DNA from: Bacillota bacterium
GTDB taxonomy: Bacteria > Bacillota > Clostridia > Christensenellales > Aristaeellaceae
Length of the DNA: 64,000 bases
Assembly: GCA_023416585.1 (NCBI GenBank)
Contig: JAEZHM010000042.1
Coordinates: forward strand, 1-64,000
Direction of reading: 5' to 3'
The position numbers and the translations under genes were made by a program. Positions 1 through 8,283 of the stretch are shown here, one piece after another. Position 1 is the first letter of the stretch; the number at the start of each line of letters is the position of its first letter. The notes below the pieces were generated by a model. That model was not told the origin of the DNA. It saw only the letters and a program-made list of their open reading frames with translations, and searched no databases.

Positions 1-88
1 CAAAACCGCCGTTCAGCAGAACAGCGATGAGTATGAAAGCGCTGATGAGCACCACATAGCCCATAAAGCCTCTGGATGTCCGCTTCAA
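1..88 (-). CDS. ftsH: ATP-dependent zinc metalloprotease FtsH, N-terminal fragment
   Basis: Only the first 29 codons lie in the window; the gene runs off the left edge. A strong ribosome site (AGAAGGAGG) precedes a TTG start at 86-88, and the peptide begins MKRTSRGFMGY followed by a hydrophobic stretch (VVLISAFILIAVLL), which fits the first membrane segment of FtsH. FtsH is a membrane-anchored AAA+ zinc protease that degrades misfolded membrane and regulatory proteins. The call rests mostly on position: ftsH directly follows tilS and hpt in most Firmicutes. The AAA and protease domains cannot be checked here. Confidence 0.75.
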   Translation of the reverse strand, partial: MKRTSRGFMGYVVLISAFILIAVLLNGGF

Positions 89-162
89 AACAGGGTCCTC
101 CTTCTGTCAAATTGAATTATTATTATAACACAGTCAATGAAGGAAAGCAAATTGACGGCTCT

Positions 163-720
163 TCATTTGCTGTAAATTCTGGGGTGCAAAACGCCGATAT
201 CCGGCAGGTTCCTGTACTTCTCGTCATAGTCAAGCCCATACCCTACCACGAAGGCGTCTGGTATGGAAAAGCAGCAGTAATCCGGGGCAAGCTCCACACT
301 GCGGCGGGCAGGCTTATCCAGCAGCGTAACGATCTTGATGGAGGCTGGGCCGCGTTCCAGCAGCGCACGTTTCAAATAGGACAACGTGAGGCCGGTATCC
401 ACAATATCCTCCACGATCAATACATCCTGGTTAAGGATATCCCTGTCCAAGTCCTTCAAAATACGCACTACCCCGGAGGTCTTTGTGGAACTGCCATAGC
501 TGGATATGGCCATGAACTCGGTTTTTAAAGGCAGGTCTATCTCCCTGATCAGATCGGAGTAGAACAGCACCGCGCCTTTTAATATGCCGATCATCACGGG
601 TTCCTTCCCGGCATAATCCCGGGCAATAGTTTCCCCCATCTTTTTGATGGCTTGACTTAACTCCTCCCGCGTGATCAAAATAGATTCCAGATCTAAGTAC
701 ATCTGAGCGTCGGTGTGCAT
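163..720 (-). CDS. hpt: Hypoxanthine phosphoribosyltransferase
   Basis: The 185-residue protein converts hypoxanthine or guanine plus PRPP to IMP or GMP (purine salvage, cytoplasm). It carries the PRPP-binding signature VLIVEDIVDTGLT near residues 100-112 and the typical YDEKYRNLPDIGVL C-terminal region, and its length is normal for the family. The ATG at 720 has AAAGGAG eight bases upstream. It lies 30 bp after tilS and 74 bp before ftsH on the same strand, the usual tilS-hpt-ftsH cluster, so it is probably co-transcribed with both. Confidence 0.95.
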   Translation of the reverse strand: MHTDAQMYLDLESILITREELSQAIKKMGETIARDYAGKEPVMIGILKGAVLFYSDLIREIDLPLKTEFMAISSYGSSTKTSGVVRILKDLDRDILNQDVLIVEDIVDTGLTLSYLKRALLERGPASIKIVTLLDKPARRSVELAPDYCCFSIPDAFVVGYGLDYDEKYRNLPDIGVLHPRIYSK

Positions 721-750
721 AACATAATCTCCTTTATCTGCTTGGTCTTC

Positions 751-2193
751 TTAAGCGTTATCCCAGGGAAGCGGGCTTAAAAGCGTAAGCTTCGTGCCGT
801 TTTCAGAATCCGACCGCATGGCTGCTGTTTGGGATGGGCCGACGCCCGGGATCCACAGCACTTCCGCCCCCCTCATCAGGATGGGCATCATGTCCCTGAA
901 GGGCCTGTCCACGCAGCGGTCGATCAGCACTTCCTTCAGCATCTTTGTGCCTCCCCCGTTCAGCAGCCGGAAGGTATCGCCTTGACGCCTTGTGCGGAAC
1001 ACTGCGCCCGCAAGCATCCTTGTGTCCAGCGCCTGGCAGCGGATGCCATCCCCAAGTGCCATCCCAAACTTAAAAGTCTCGGCTGCAAAGCGAAAGCTTT
1101 CAAATTTCGTCTCTCCCGTAAGGGATAATGGAACTTCCAATGATGTCTTGACCTTGCCAGGCGGGATCAGAAAAAGCCGCTTCCCGCTGCATTCCCCTCG
1201 CATATTCCCAGGTAAATTGACTGCGCGAAAATCCCGCCCGGCAATGAAGTCCAGCAATTCCTCCGTCTTCTCAAAGCTCAACACGGTCATATCGCCATCT
1301 TGAGGAAGAGACATTACGGATACAGCTTGCTCGAAGAAAGCCCTGACCATCCTTCTTCTGAAAGCGGGATGCTGATTTAACAGCGCTTCCCTGTCAAGAT
1401 AACATAGGGCCGGTTCCATACGGGCATTCACCTTAAGCCATTTTAAGGTTTCTCCCCGCCACCAATCCTCCTCCGCCATCATCAATAGCGCCGTGCGGTT
1501 CATAGCTCTTTTGCAGCCCGGTGCCATACTGTTAAGGACGGGCATTACCTGAAGGCGAATTTTGTTGCGTAAACTTTCAGGCTTAAAATTGGTCTCGTCC
1601 TCCCGCCAAGATAAGCCTTCCTCTTCAAGCACCTTTTTAAGCAGTTCGTGGCCTAAGGACAGGAAAGGCCGCACCAGCAGCCCGCCTGCAAAGGGGATCG
1701 ATTGCGCCATCCCAGAAAGCCCCCCCGGGCCGCTGCCGCGCATCAAATGCATCAGCACCGTTTCCGCCTGGTCATCCCCGTGGTGGGCTAATACAAGCGC
1801 GTCGCCATGGCATTGCGCCATGGCCTTTTGGAAGCAGTCATACCTTAGGGCGCGGGCAGCTTCCTCCACACCACAATGGTTTAGACGCATTGCTTTAGGA
1901 ACATCCACCGAAAACATCATCAGCGGAACGTGAAGACCTCGGCACAGATCCTGTACAAAAGCTGCATCCTTTTGGGATTCTTCCCCCCGCAAGCCATGCT
2001 CCACATGCACCACTGTCAATGAAAAATCATGCGATTCCCGCAAAAGGGCCATCCCGTGCAAAAGAGCCACGGAGTCTGCGCCCCCCGACACGCCCGCCAA
2101 AAGCGTCTTGCCGCCGTCCAACAAGGAAAGCGACTGAAGCAAATGGTCCAAGGGCATCAAAAGCTGGTTTCGCATGATGGTTTTCATGCGCAT
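751..2193 (-). CDS. tilS: tRNA(Ile)-lysidine synthase TilS
   Basis: This 480-residue enzyme uses ATP and lysine to modify C34 of the AUA-reading tRNA-Ile to lysidine. The N-terminal PP-loop ATPase motif SGGADS (about residue 37) and the downstream HHGDDQAETVLMHLMRG block are canonical. A TilS-type C-terminal substrate-binding region follows (about residues 385-470). The start is uncertain: MRMKTIM offers three ATG codons and none has a strong Shine-Dalgarno. It is the first gene of the tilS-hpt-ftsH set on minus and is divergent from hsp20, with 369 bp between them. Confidence 0.93.
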   Translation of the reverse strand: MRMKTIMRNQLLMPLDHLLQSLSLLDGGKTLLAGVSGGADSVALLHGMALLRESHDFSLTVVHVEHGLRGEESQKDAAFVQDLCRGLHVPLMMFSVDVPKAMRLNHCGVEEAARALRYDCFQKAMAQCHGDALVLAHHGDDQAETVLMHLMRGSGPGGLSGMAQSIPFAGGLLVRPFLSLGHELLKKVLEEEGLSWREDETNFKPESLRNKIRLQVMPVLNSMAPGCKRAMNRTALLMMAEEDWWRGETLKWLKVNARMEPALCYLDREALLNQHPAFRRRMVRAFFEQAVSVMSLPQDGDMTVLSFEKTEELLDFIAGRDFRAVNLPGNMRGECSGKRLFLIPPGKVKTSLEVPLSLTGETKFESFRFAAETFKFGMALGDGIRCQALDTRMLAGAVFRTRRQGDTFRLLNGGGTKMLKEVLIDRCVDRPFRDMMPILMRGAEVLWIPGVGPSQTAAMRSDSENGTKLTLLSPLPWDNA

Positions 2194-2562
2194 ATTGTAC
2201 CTATTCCAAAGCCCCGGCGCAAGTGGTTGGCATCATTTTTTTCGCCTTCCTTCCTCATTTGCCGCATCAATCTCCCATTTATCTCAATGCGGGAAAAATC
2301 ATGGTGCACATTCTTGACCTTTCACTGAAAGTATACCCGATCCCGCAAGCCTTGAAACTTTACGATAATTGCAGCAAACAAGAGATAATCTAAGATAATT
2401 CTAGTAATCTCGCAGTAGAATAGCAGTTTTGGAACATATTTGACTTTGACCTTCTTTGACCTTCATTGTATAATCAGGCCATGGAAAGGGAACCGATACA
2501 AATAAGGGTTCCCCTCCAACCAACAAGATAAAAAGAATAATGATTTTCAAGGAGGATTACGT
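2194..2562. other. Divergent intergenic region tilS/hsp20
   Basis: The 369 bp hold the CtsR-controlled hsp20 promoter described separately. On minus there is a weak candidate promoter for tilS, TATACT preceded 17 bp upstream by TTTCAA, near 2325-2355, which would leave a leader of about 130 nt. I see no further gene here. Confidence 0.5.
2445..2474 (+). promoter_or_regulatory. SigA promoter overlapped by a CtsR-type operator (hsp20)
   Basis: The -35 TTGACC (2446-2451) and -10 TATAAT (2469-2474) are separated by 17 bp. The direct heptad repeat TTTGACC-TTC-TTTGACC (2445-2461) is, on the complementary strand, GGTCAAA-GAA-GGTCAAA, an exact match to the published CtsR operator (A/G)GTCAAA-NAN-(A/G)GTCAAA. 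It covers the -35 element and part of the spacer, so CtsR binding would block RNA polymerase. A 7-bp hairpin (GGGAACC at 2488-2494 with GGTTCCC at 2507-2513) lies in the 5' leader. Confidence 0.85.
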
Positions 2563-3039
2563 ATGTACACAATGATTCCCTTCCGCGGCCGCAGAGATTT
2601 GGGCCGGACCTTCGGCAACAGCCTGCTTAACGACAACTTCTTCCGTTCCTTTTTCGACATGAGCGATTGGATGGGAAGCGCCGGCTTCCGTGTAGATGTC
2701 AAAGACAAGGCTGACCACTACCTCCTGGAGGCGGAGCTGCCAGGCGTGAACGAAGATCAGATCGATCTGACAGTGGACAACGATGTTTTGACCATAACTG
2801 CCAACGCACGCACAGAGCACAAGGAGGAAAGGGACAATTACCTGTACTGCGAGCGCAGAGCAGGCCGCATGGAGCGCAGCTTCAGCCTGGAGGGCATCCA
2901 ACAGGATAATATCAGTGCCGATTACAAAAACGGCGTGCTCACCGTGAGATTGCCCAAGAACGCCCCAGAACCTTTAAAAACCCAAAGGAAAATCGCAATC
3001 GGCGGCATCAGCCAAGACAAGATCACCGGGAACAATTAA
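2563..3039 (+). CDS. Hsp20/alpha-crystallin family small heat-shock protein
   Basis: A 158-residue ATP-independent holdase chaperone that binds unfolding cytoplasmic proteins. The alpha-crystallin domain spans about residues 43-140, with GFRVDVKDKADHY at its start, AELPGVNEDQIDLTVDN inside, and the YKNGVLTVRLPK block before the C-terminal extension. An I-x-I oligomerisation motif (KIAIGG) is present near residue 146. AAGGAGG lies seven bases before the ATG. The perfect CtsR-type operator over its promoter predicts heat or protein-stress induction. It appears monocistronic, with its own terminator before the next gene. Confidence 0.95.
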   Translation: MYTMIPFRGRRDLGRTFGNSLLNDNFFRSFFDMSDWMGSAGFRVDVKDKADHYLLEAELPGVNEDQIDLTVDNDVLTITANARTEHKEERDNYLYCERRAGRMERSFSLEGIQQDNISADYKNGVLTVRLPKNAPEPLKTQRKIAIGGISQDKITGNN

Positions 3040-3232
3040 GGTTTTCGGATGGTATGCGGGGAGGGGACTATATATAAATTCCTCTCCCCTCTCTCCACCC
3101 AGAAAACATCAAAAAAGATATATCAACCACACAATACTGCCGATAAAGCATTTTGCTTTACGATAGATAGGCGAAGGGCGGGCATTCCCCCGCAGCCAAG
3201 ACAAGGAACGGGTCCTTCCCCAATCCTTTCAG

Positions 3233-3266
3233 ACAGCCTCCGGCACATGCACCGGAGGCTGTTTTT
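3233..3266 (+). terminator. Rho-independent terminator after hsp20
   Basis: A perfect 10-bp stem, CAGCCTCCGG (3234-3243) with CCGGAGGCTG (3252-3261), is followed by TTTTT. A second, weaker GC-rich inverted repeat without a T-run lies closer to the hsp20 stop at about 3058-3092. Confidence 0.85.
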
Positions 3267-3323
3267 GCATATAGAGGTATGTCATGCCACATATTTGCCT
3301 TCTTTGCAAAAAGGCGCAAACCC

Positions 3324-3352
3324 TTGCAGTCGCCCATAGAACATGATATGAT
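3324..3352 (+). promoter_or_regulatory. Candidate SigA promoter for the YitT-family gene
   Basis: TTGCAG (3324-3329), a 17-bp spacer and TATGAT (3347-3352) lie about 40 bp before the ATG at 3393, downstream of the hsp20 terminator. Confidence 0.6.
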
Positions 3353-3392
3353 TTCCCCGTATGTTATACCGTGTGCGGAGAGGAAGACCACT

Positions 3393-4253
3393 ATGCCCAA
3401 AACGGCCCGGCAAACAGTTAAGGAATACATTCTGCTGACGATCGGCACGCTGTTCATTGCGATCGGTGTATATTTCTTCAAATTCCCCAACCATTTTTCC
3501 ACAGGCGGCGTCAGCGGCATTTCCATTATACTGGGCTATTATGTGCCGGGTTTGACGGCAGGGTCGTTTGTGTTTATTATCAACGCAGCGCTTTTGATCC
3601 TGGGTTTTGCAGCCTTCGGCCGGTCTTTCGGATTGCGTACCGCGTATTCCAGCACGCTTTTTTCCAGCTTGACCTGGATTTTAGAGCAGCTTCTGCCTCT
3701 TTCCAAGCCGCTGACCACGCAGCCCCTTCTGGAGCTGATTTATGCCGTGGCCCTGCCTGCGGTAGGCTCGGCCATACTCTTCAACATAGGCGCCAGCAGC
3801 GGCGGCACCGACATCATCGCCATGCTGTTGAAAAAGTATACCTCCCTGAATATCGGCAATGCGCTGTTTGCGGTGGATTTTATTATCACCGTGGCAGCGC
3901 TGTTTGCATTTGGTGTGGAAACAGGGCTGTTTTCCATCCTTGGCCTGCTCATCAAGGCCCTGCTTGTGGATATGGTGCTTGAAAATATCAAAACCAACAA
4001 ATGCTTTCACATCATCACCGCATCGCCGGAGCCTATTTTGCGCTATATTGTGGACAACCTCCACAGGGGGGCCACCGTCCTTCATGGAGAAGGGGCCTAT
4101 ACCCATGAGAACCGCACGGTGCTTTTGACCGTGGTAAACCGTACCCAGGCCGTGCACCTCCGCCATTTCGCCAGGGAGGTGGACCCCCGTTGCTTCATAC
4201 TGATCACCAATACAGGCGAAATTATCGGCAAAGGCTTCCGGGGAGTTATTTAA
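3393..4253 (+). CDS. YitT family membrane protein (DUF2179 C-terminal domain)
   Basis: This 286-residue protein has about five or six hydrophobic segments in residues 12-185, including the family signature GGVSGISIILGYY and the NIGASSGGTDIIAML loop. A soluble C-terminal domain of the DUF2179 type (about residues 205-286) follows, with TASPEPILRYIVDNLHRGAT. The biochemical role of YitT proteins is not established. I chose the ATG at 3393 (MPKTARQTVKEY), preceded by GAGAGGAAG; upstream in-frame starts would precede the predicted promoter. The DMT pair follows 27 bp later and may be co-transcribed. Confidence 0.88.
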   Translation: MPKTARQTVKEYILLTIGTLFIAIGVYFFKFPNHFSTGGVSGISIILGYYVPGLTAGSFVFIINAALLILGFAAFGRSFGLRTAYSSTLFSSLTWILEQLLPLSKPLTTQPLLELIYAVALPAVGSAILFNIGASSGGTDIIAMLLKKYTSLNIGNALFAVDFIITVAALFAFGVETGLFSILGLLIKALLVDMVLENIKTNKCFHIITASPEPILRYIVDNLHRGATVLHGEGAYTHENRTVLLTVVNRTQAVHLRHFAREVDPRCFILITNTGEIIGKGFRGVI

Positions 4254-4280
4254 AGTTTCCGCATAAATGGGGGTGCTTTT

Positions 4281-4694
4281 ATGCCCGCGGTGCTGGGCGC
4301 ATTCATAGGCCTTTTGTATTCCGTTATGAACCTGTTTAACGCGCAGCTGAGCGGGGTTTACGGCAATTCTTTCGCCACGGTGCTCATCCATATATCAGGC
4401 CTTATTTGCATATTGCCGCTTACCATCAAGCATCTGTTTAAAAAACACAACGTCCCTTTATGGATGTACATGGGCGGCGTACTTGGCATTTTCACCGTAA
4501 TCACCAGCAACCTTGGCGTCACGGTCCTTGGCATTACGGCCACGCTGTCGCTGACACTACTGGGGCAAATGGCGTGCAGCATGATTTTTGACCAGTTTGG
4601 CCTATGGGGATTTGTAAAAACAAAGTTCAAATGGGAAAAGGCTTTAAGTCTTGTTTTGATAGGCCTTGGAGTGGCGGTGATGATGCTATGGTGA
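4281..4694 (+). CDS. Small DMT-superfamily transporter subunit (DUF606/YdcZ type), first of pair
   Basis: A 137-residue, almost entirely hydrophobic protein with about four to five membrane segments. Small DMT proteins of the DUF606 class often occur as tandem pairs that probably assemble as a heteromer. Family traits here are the N-terminal GLLYSVMNLFNAQLSG, the central YMGGVLGIFTVITSNL, and the TLTLLGQMACSMIFDQFGLWG block near residue 100. GGGGGTG precedes the ATG. Its stop overlaps the start of the partner gene by several bases, which indicates translational coupling. The substrate is unknown. Confidence 0.85.
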   Translation: MPAVLGAFIGLLYSVMNLFNAQLSGVYGNSFATVLIHISGLICILPLTIKHLFKKHNVPLWMYMGGVLGIFTVITSNLGVTVLGITATLSLTLLGQMACSMIFDQFGLWGFVKTKFKWEKALSLVLIGLGVAVMMLW

Positions 4695-5128
4695 TAGCTG
4701 TAGTAGGCGTTTTGCTTAGCGGTATTACCATTGTACTGGCCAGGATGTGCAATGCCAGGCTGGCACAAAACTGCGGCGCACCTTTTAGTTCCCTGATGAA
4801 TTACGCTACAGGCTTGATCGGCTCTCTGATCGCTTTTTGGGTGACAGGCGCCATAACAAAGGCAGCCTTCCCAGCCCCGGGCGGGTCCATTGTCATATAC
4901 CTGGGCGGTGTTTTAGGTCTTGTAAGCGTATACATACTCAACAATATCACCCACCGGCTGCCCGCAACGCAAATGACACTGTTGATCTTTGTGGGCCAGT
5001 TGTTTTCCGGCATTCTTCTGGACTACTTTGCAACCCACATATTTTCAATTGGAACGCTGGTGGGCGGCCTGTTGGTGCTTTGCGGCCTGGCGGTCAATAT
5101 CTGGGGAGACAGGAAGAGCAGGGAGTAG
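4688..5128 (+). CDS. Small DMT-superfamily transporter subunit (DUF606/YdcZ type), second of pair
   Basis: A 146-residue membrane protein homologous to its upstream neighbour: it repeats the YLGGVLGLVSVYILNN segment and the TQMTLLIFVGQLFSGILLDY block at equivalent positions. The ATG at 4688-4690 lies just before the stop of the first gene (4692-4694), so the two frames overlap by 7 bp, typical of translationally coupled DUF606 pairs. Four membrane helices are visible. The function is inferred only as transport, probably of a small organic solute. Confidence 0.85.
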   Translation: MVIAVVGVLLSGITIVLARMCNARLAQNCGAPFSSLMNYATGLIGSLIAFWVTGAITKAAFPAPGGSIVIYLGGVLGLVSVYILNNITHRLPATQMTLLIFVGQLFSGILLDYFATHIFSIGTLVGGLLVLCGLAVNIWGDRKSRE

Positions 5129-5265
5129 GTTTTCGCTTCTAATAGTATTTCCTAAGTATTTTCAAAACCATCTCACATTCTTCACCTGATTTACATACCG
5201 TCTTCACATCATTCCTTTAGGATGGGGCTGAATTTACGTTCCCCTATCAAAAGGAGGTGTGTGTT

Positions 5266-5940
5266 ATGAAAAAGCTATTTGTGCCGCGTATGTGGCAGGC
5301 TATTTTGCTTGCCGCCTGCTTTCTGCTCACAGTCATGACTACAGGAACAGCCTTAGCCACAGCAGAATCAGGCGATGACACCGACCGGTCCATTTTCTAT
5401 GGCAAAGTAACCGCAGTGAGTGGAAACTCCATTACCGTAGCTATCGCAACATTGACTATGCCCGAGGGCTTCGGGCAAAGAGAAAATGAGGGCGACTCTT
5501 TCAACGGGCAAAATAGCGCACCAGGCGGCAATTCTTCGACGAGCACAGTTCAGCCGGATGGCAGTGCACCACAGGGCATGATGCCGCAAGGAGGCAGGAG
5601 GAGCTTTGCCGACAATCTCACCTATACCGGCGAATCGGTAACGGTTCAAATCACAGGTGATATTGTCTTGACCAAGCAAGGTTCCCAAGAGGATTGGGGC
5701 AAAGAGGCGCCAAATCTCCCAGACCCGGCTGCAATGAATGGCGGACAGGGAAATAACCCTTCCGATTCGCAGAGGCCCCAAGGGGCAATGATTGTGGGGC
5801 AGGGGCCCGGCTTTATGGGTGAGGAAGCTTCTCTTGAAGATATCACTGTGGACTATATCGTTGTACTGACCTACCAGACCAGCACACAGGCGCTGCTGTC
5901 CTTACATATTTTGAGCACGCCGCAGACTGCGGGCGAATGA
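5266..5940 (+). CDS. Secreted protein of unknown function with Gly/Asn/Gln-rich linker
   Basis: A 224-residue protein with an N-terminal Sec signal peptide (MKKLF, hydrophobic core to about residue 31, likely cleavage near ALATA). The mature part starts with FYGKVTAVSGNSITVAIA, which resembles the short beta-strand pattern of DUF5666-like secreted proteins. A low-complexity linker rich in Gly, Asn, Gln and Pro (about residues 70-110) follows, then a hydrophobic C-terminal strand region. AAGGAGGT (5251-5258) with seven bases of spacing fixes the ATG at 5266 rather than the in-frame GTG at 5257. A perfect terminator follows. No function can be assigned. Confidence 0.75.
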   Translation: MKKLFVPRMWQAILLAACFLLTVMTTGTALATAESGDDTDRSIFYGKVTAVSGNSITVAIATLTMPEGFGQRENEGDSFNGQNSAPGGNSSTSTVQPDGSAPQGMMPQGGRRSFADNLTYTGESVTVQITGDIVLTKQGSQEDWGKEAPNLPDPAAMNGGQGNNPSDSQRPQGAMIVGQGPGFMGEEASLEDITVDYIVVLTYQTSTQALLSLHILSTPQTAGE

Positions 5941-5996
5941 TCAGGCAGCGTAATTTCCAGCCTGCAAATAAAACGTCAACAAACATTAGGGGTGCA

Positions 5997-6027
5997 ACGA
6001 GGGGGGACCGAAGTCCCCCCTCGTTTT
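5997..6027 (+). terminator. Strong Rho-independent terminator
   Basis: A perfect 12-bp stem, ACGAGGGGGGAC (5997-6008) with GTCCCCCCTCGT (6013-6024), closed by a CGAA tetraloop and followed by T residues. It ends the secreted-protein transcript. Confidence 0.9.
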
Positions 6028-6032
6028 ATGAT

Positions 6033-6193
6033 CCGAAACCAGCGACATGCGCGGTGGTTTCGGAAGGATTTCGCCAGAAATCCATTCCTTACACGATTTC
6101 CTGACCGTAGACTGTACACCTGAGCGCAGCGATGGGTGGCAAGGCTACACGGAAATCGTGTGAAATCGCGAAAATGACTTTGTCATTTGCGCG
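6033..6193. repeat. Cluster of four inverted repeats between convergent genes
   Basis: Four hairpins follow each other: CCGAAACCA (6033-6041)/TGGTTTCGG (6055-6063); GGATTTC (6066-6072)/GAAATCC (6077-6083); ACACGATTTCC (6091-6101)/GGAAATCGTGT (6151-6161), enclosing a 49-nt segment that can itself fold through GTAG/CTAC and CACC/GGTG; and a 12-bp arm with one mismatch at 6167-6178/6182-6193. This could be a structured RNA or an intergenic palindromic element. No coding sequence is evident. Confidence 0.6.
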
Positions 6194-6198
6194 AGGCG

Positions 6199-7533
6199 TT
6201 ACGCCGTCAGCGGCCCCGTTTCACTTTCTATCACTTTAAGAATTTCCAGTTCCTCGCCAGTCAAGGCATCGATGTACACAAGGTATTGAGAATTGTCCCA
6301 GGTGGTCGTAAATTCATAACATAGCTTTTCCGTGCCGCGGAAAGGGATCAAGCACAGCCTTGCTTGAAGGATCTCCAACCTGCTGCTTACCATATCCCTG
6401 GCTTCCGCCTCGGTGATCTTCGGCTTTTCCAATTCACGCTGCCTATGGTTCATCCAATAATTGTTGCCTTCGAAGCCCACTATGTCTCCATTGTCCATGC
6501 GCACCTGAACCTTCACAAGATCGGGGTACAAAAGCACCTGATCCTGCACAGCGGCATAGTTGATCACCACCATACCGTTGTACACCTGGTAATAGCTTTC
6601 AATCATTTCCCCAAAGCTTCTGCTTGTAAGGAAAGCCTTTGCCTTTTCCTTACACTGGTCTACGGAGAGGGTTTGGGTAAATTGTGCGCGTTCCGGCATC
6701 ATCCACAGTATCTTGCCGCCCTGTTTCGTCACCTCCACTGTGAGCGTATCGTCCGGTATGGTGACCGTAACGCCCCAGGCTGGTATCGTACCCTGGATTG
6801 CCGCACCTTCCTGAACGTTCGTCACCCGCTCGGGGCCAACGAACGCTTTGGCGATTTCCAGCGCCTGCTCCTTTGTTACATCGCCCTGCGGCAGCCCCTG
6901 AGGCGCACCCATGTGCCTGGCGTCGGAAAACGCGCCGTCGTAAATAAGCGTTGGGTAATCGATGCCTTTGTCCTTATCCGCCACCTGTTCCAGAGGCCGG
7001 GTCTGTGCCGACATGTCCTGATAAAAAACGGAATTGTCCGCCGTATACCGCATGCTTTGCGCAATCATCTGCTGCTGCGCCGCCTGCAGCTGCCCCGAAA
7101 GCAAAACGCAGTTGGTGAGAAGCTGGTTAATCTGCTGGATGTCCGTATCGTTTAGCGGCGAACCTTTTGCCACCTTGAGCACCAGGGAATTCGTATAGTC
7201 ACCCACCTGGCTGGCAAACTTTACCGTAGGCTCCATGGCGCTGTGGGAAAGAGGCAGGATGGTCAGATTATTCTGTACCTCCCATGCCTGGCGGCTCAGA
7301 TCCGACAAAAGGGTTACGCCAGTCTGCGGCGTACCAGATACCAGAAGTTTGTTCATTTTGACTTCCATGCTCTGCAGCTGGCTGATAGATTCCAGTACTG
7401 CGCTGTAATACACGTCCTCCAGCGCCCTTGTAGCGCGCGCGGCCCGCTGCCCCTGGTAGACGGCAGTGCCGATGGCCGCAACCAGTGCCAGGGACAAGAA
7501 GGTATACAGCAGCGTGTGATGCTTTTTTTGCAT
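6199..7533 (-). CDS. ypeB: Germination protein YpeB
   Basis: A 444-residue spore protein needed to localise and stabilise the cortex-lytic enzyme SleB. An N-terminal hydrophobic anchor (about residues 8-26, TLLYTFLSLALVAAIGTAVY) is followed by a helical YpeB domain and by C-terminal PepSY-like repeats (residues about 225-440, with KEQALEIAKAFVGPERVTNV and KITEAEARDMVSSRLEIL). The ATG at 7533 is preceded by GGGAGGGAAG. It lies 12 bp downstream of sleB on the same strand, the usual sleB-ypeB operon, so forespore (SigG) expression is expected. Confidence 0.93.
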   Translation of the reverse strand: MQKKHHTLLYTFLSLALVAAIGTAVYQGQRAARATRALEDVYYSAVLESISQLQSMEVKMNKLLVSGTPQTGVTLLSDLSRQAWEVQNNLTILPLSHSAMEPTVKFASQVGDYTNSLVLKVAKGSPLNDTDIQQINQLLTNCVLLSGQLQAAQQQMIAQSMRYTADNSVFYQDMSAQTRPLEQVADKDKGIDYPTLIYDGAFSDARHMGAPQGLPQGDVTKEQALEIAKAFVGPERVTNVQEGAAIQGTIPAWGVTVTIPDDTLTVEVTKQGGKILWMMPERAQFTQTLSVDQCKEKAKAFLTSRSFGEMIESYYQVYNGMVVINYAAVQDQVLLYPDLVKVQVRMDNGDIVGFEGNNYWMNHRQRELEKPKITEAEARDMVSSRLEILQARLCLIPFRGTEKLCYEFTTTWDNSQYLVYIDALTGEELEILKVIESETGPLTA

Positions 7534-7545
7534 GCTCTTCCCTCC

Positions 7546-8220
7546 CTAAATAGCAAAATTATGCCGGCCGATGGATAGTGTGATCTGCCGCGTCCAGATC
7601 CAGCTGTTGGTAGCCGTAGCCGGATTATAATAATACAGTGCGCCGCCGGTGGGATCCCAGCCGTTCATGGCGTCCCTGGCTGCCCGGATGCTGTCCTGGC
7701 CCGGCGAAAGGTTTATCTGCCCGTCAATCACCGCATCAAACGCGCCGGGTTGGTAGACAACGCCGCTGATGGTGTTGGGAAAGGACGGGCTTTTTACGCG
7801 GTTCAAAACCACCGCCCCCACCGCCACCTGGCCGATGTATGGCTCACCCCGGGCCTCGCCATTGATGAGCCTTGCCAGGGTATATACCTCGCTTTCATTG
7901 AAGCTGCCTACAGAAACGGCTCCGCCCTTCAGCGTGATCCCCAGCGCCGCCGCTGTGGAAGTGCCTACCACACCGTCCGCCTTCAAGCCGTTTTTACGCT
8001 GGAAAAGAACCACCGCGTTATATGTTTCCTGCCCGAAGTATCCCGTCACAGCGCCGCTAAAATAGCCCCATTGCTTTAGTTTTCTCTGCACATTACCTAC
8101 TTGGTCGCCCTGCGAGCCCCAGGCTACCACCTGGGCAAAGGCTATCTGCATGGCTGCTAATAGAAAGATGCCCACCGCCAGTGTGGCCAAGGCCGAAATT
8201 TTCCTGCTTTGCCTGAGCAC
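7546..8220 (-). CDS. sleB: Spore cortex-lytic enzyme SleB
   Basis: A 224-residue lytic transglycosylase that degrades spore cortex peptidoglycan during germination. It has a signal peptide (residues 1-30, ending QIAFA), a peptidoglycan-binding domain (about residues 35-95, QGDQVGNVQRKLKQWGYF) and a SleB/CwlJ hydrolase_2 domain (about residues 110-224, with ARLINGEARGEPYIGQVAVG). The start is GTG at 8218-8220 behind AAGGGGG. ypeB follows at once. A CATACTT element (minus, 8254-8260) resembles a SigG -10. Confidence 0.95.
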   Translation of the reverse strand: MLRQSRKISALATLAVGIFLLAAMQIAFAQVVAWGSQGDQVGNVQRKLKQWGYFSGAVTGYFGQETYNAVVLFQRKNGLKADGVVGTSTAAALGITLKGGAVSVGSFNESEVYTLARLINGEARGEPYIGQVAVGAVVLNRVKSPSFPNTISGVVYQPGAFDAVIDGQINLSPGQDSIRAARDAMNGWDPTGGALYYYNPATATNSWIWTRQITLSIGRHNFAI

Positions 8221-8253
8221 GGTATTTCCCCCTTTTTGTTTCCCGTTCAGGCA

Positions 8254-8283
8254 AAGTATGGCATCCTTTGCGCAAAATCATAC
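8254..8283 (-). promoter_or_regulatory. Candidate SigG promoter for sleB-ypeB
   Basis: On minus, CATACTT (8254-8260) matches the SigG -10 consensus CATACTA in six of seven positions. The region 17 bp upstream overlaps the stop of spoIIR and matches the -35 poorly. Forespore control is expected for sleB from its role in other species. Confidence 0.35.

Noticed and set aside
6091..6161. Folded segment considered as a tRNA
   Set aside because: It lacks TTCRA and the D-arm pattern; the arms do not form a cloverleaf with an anticodon stem.
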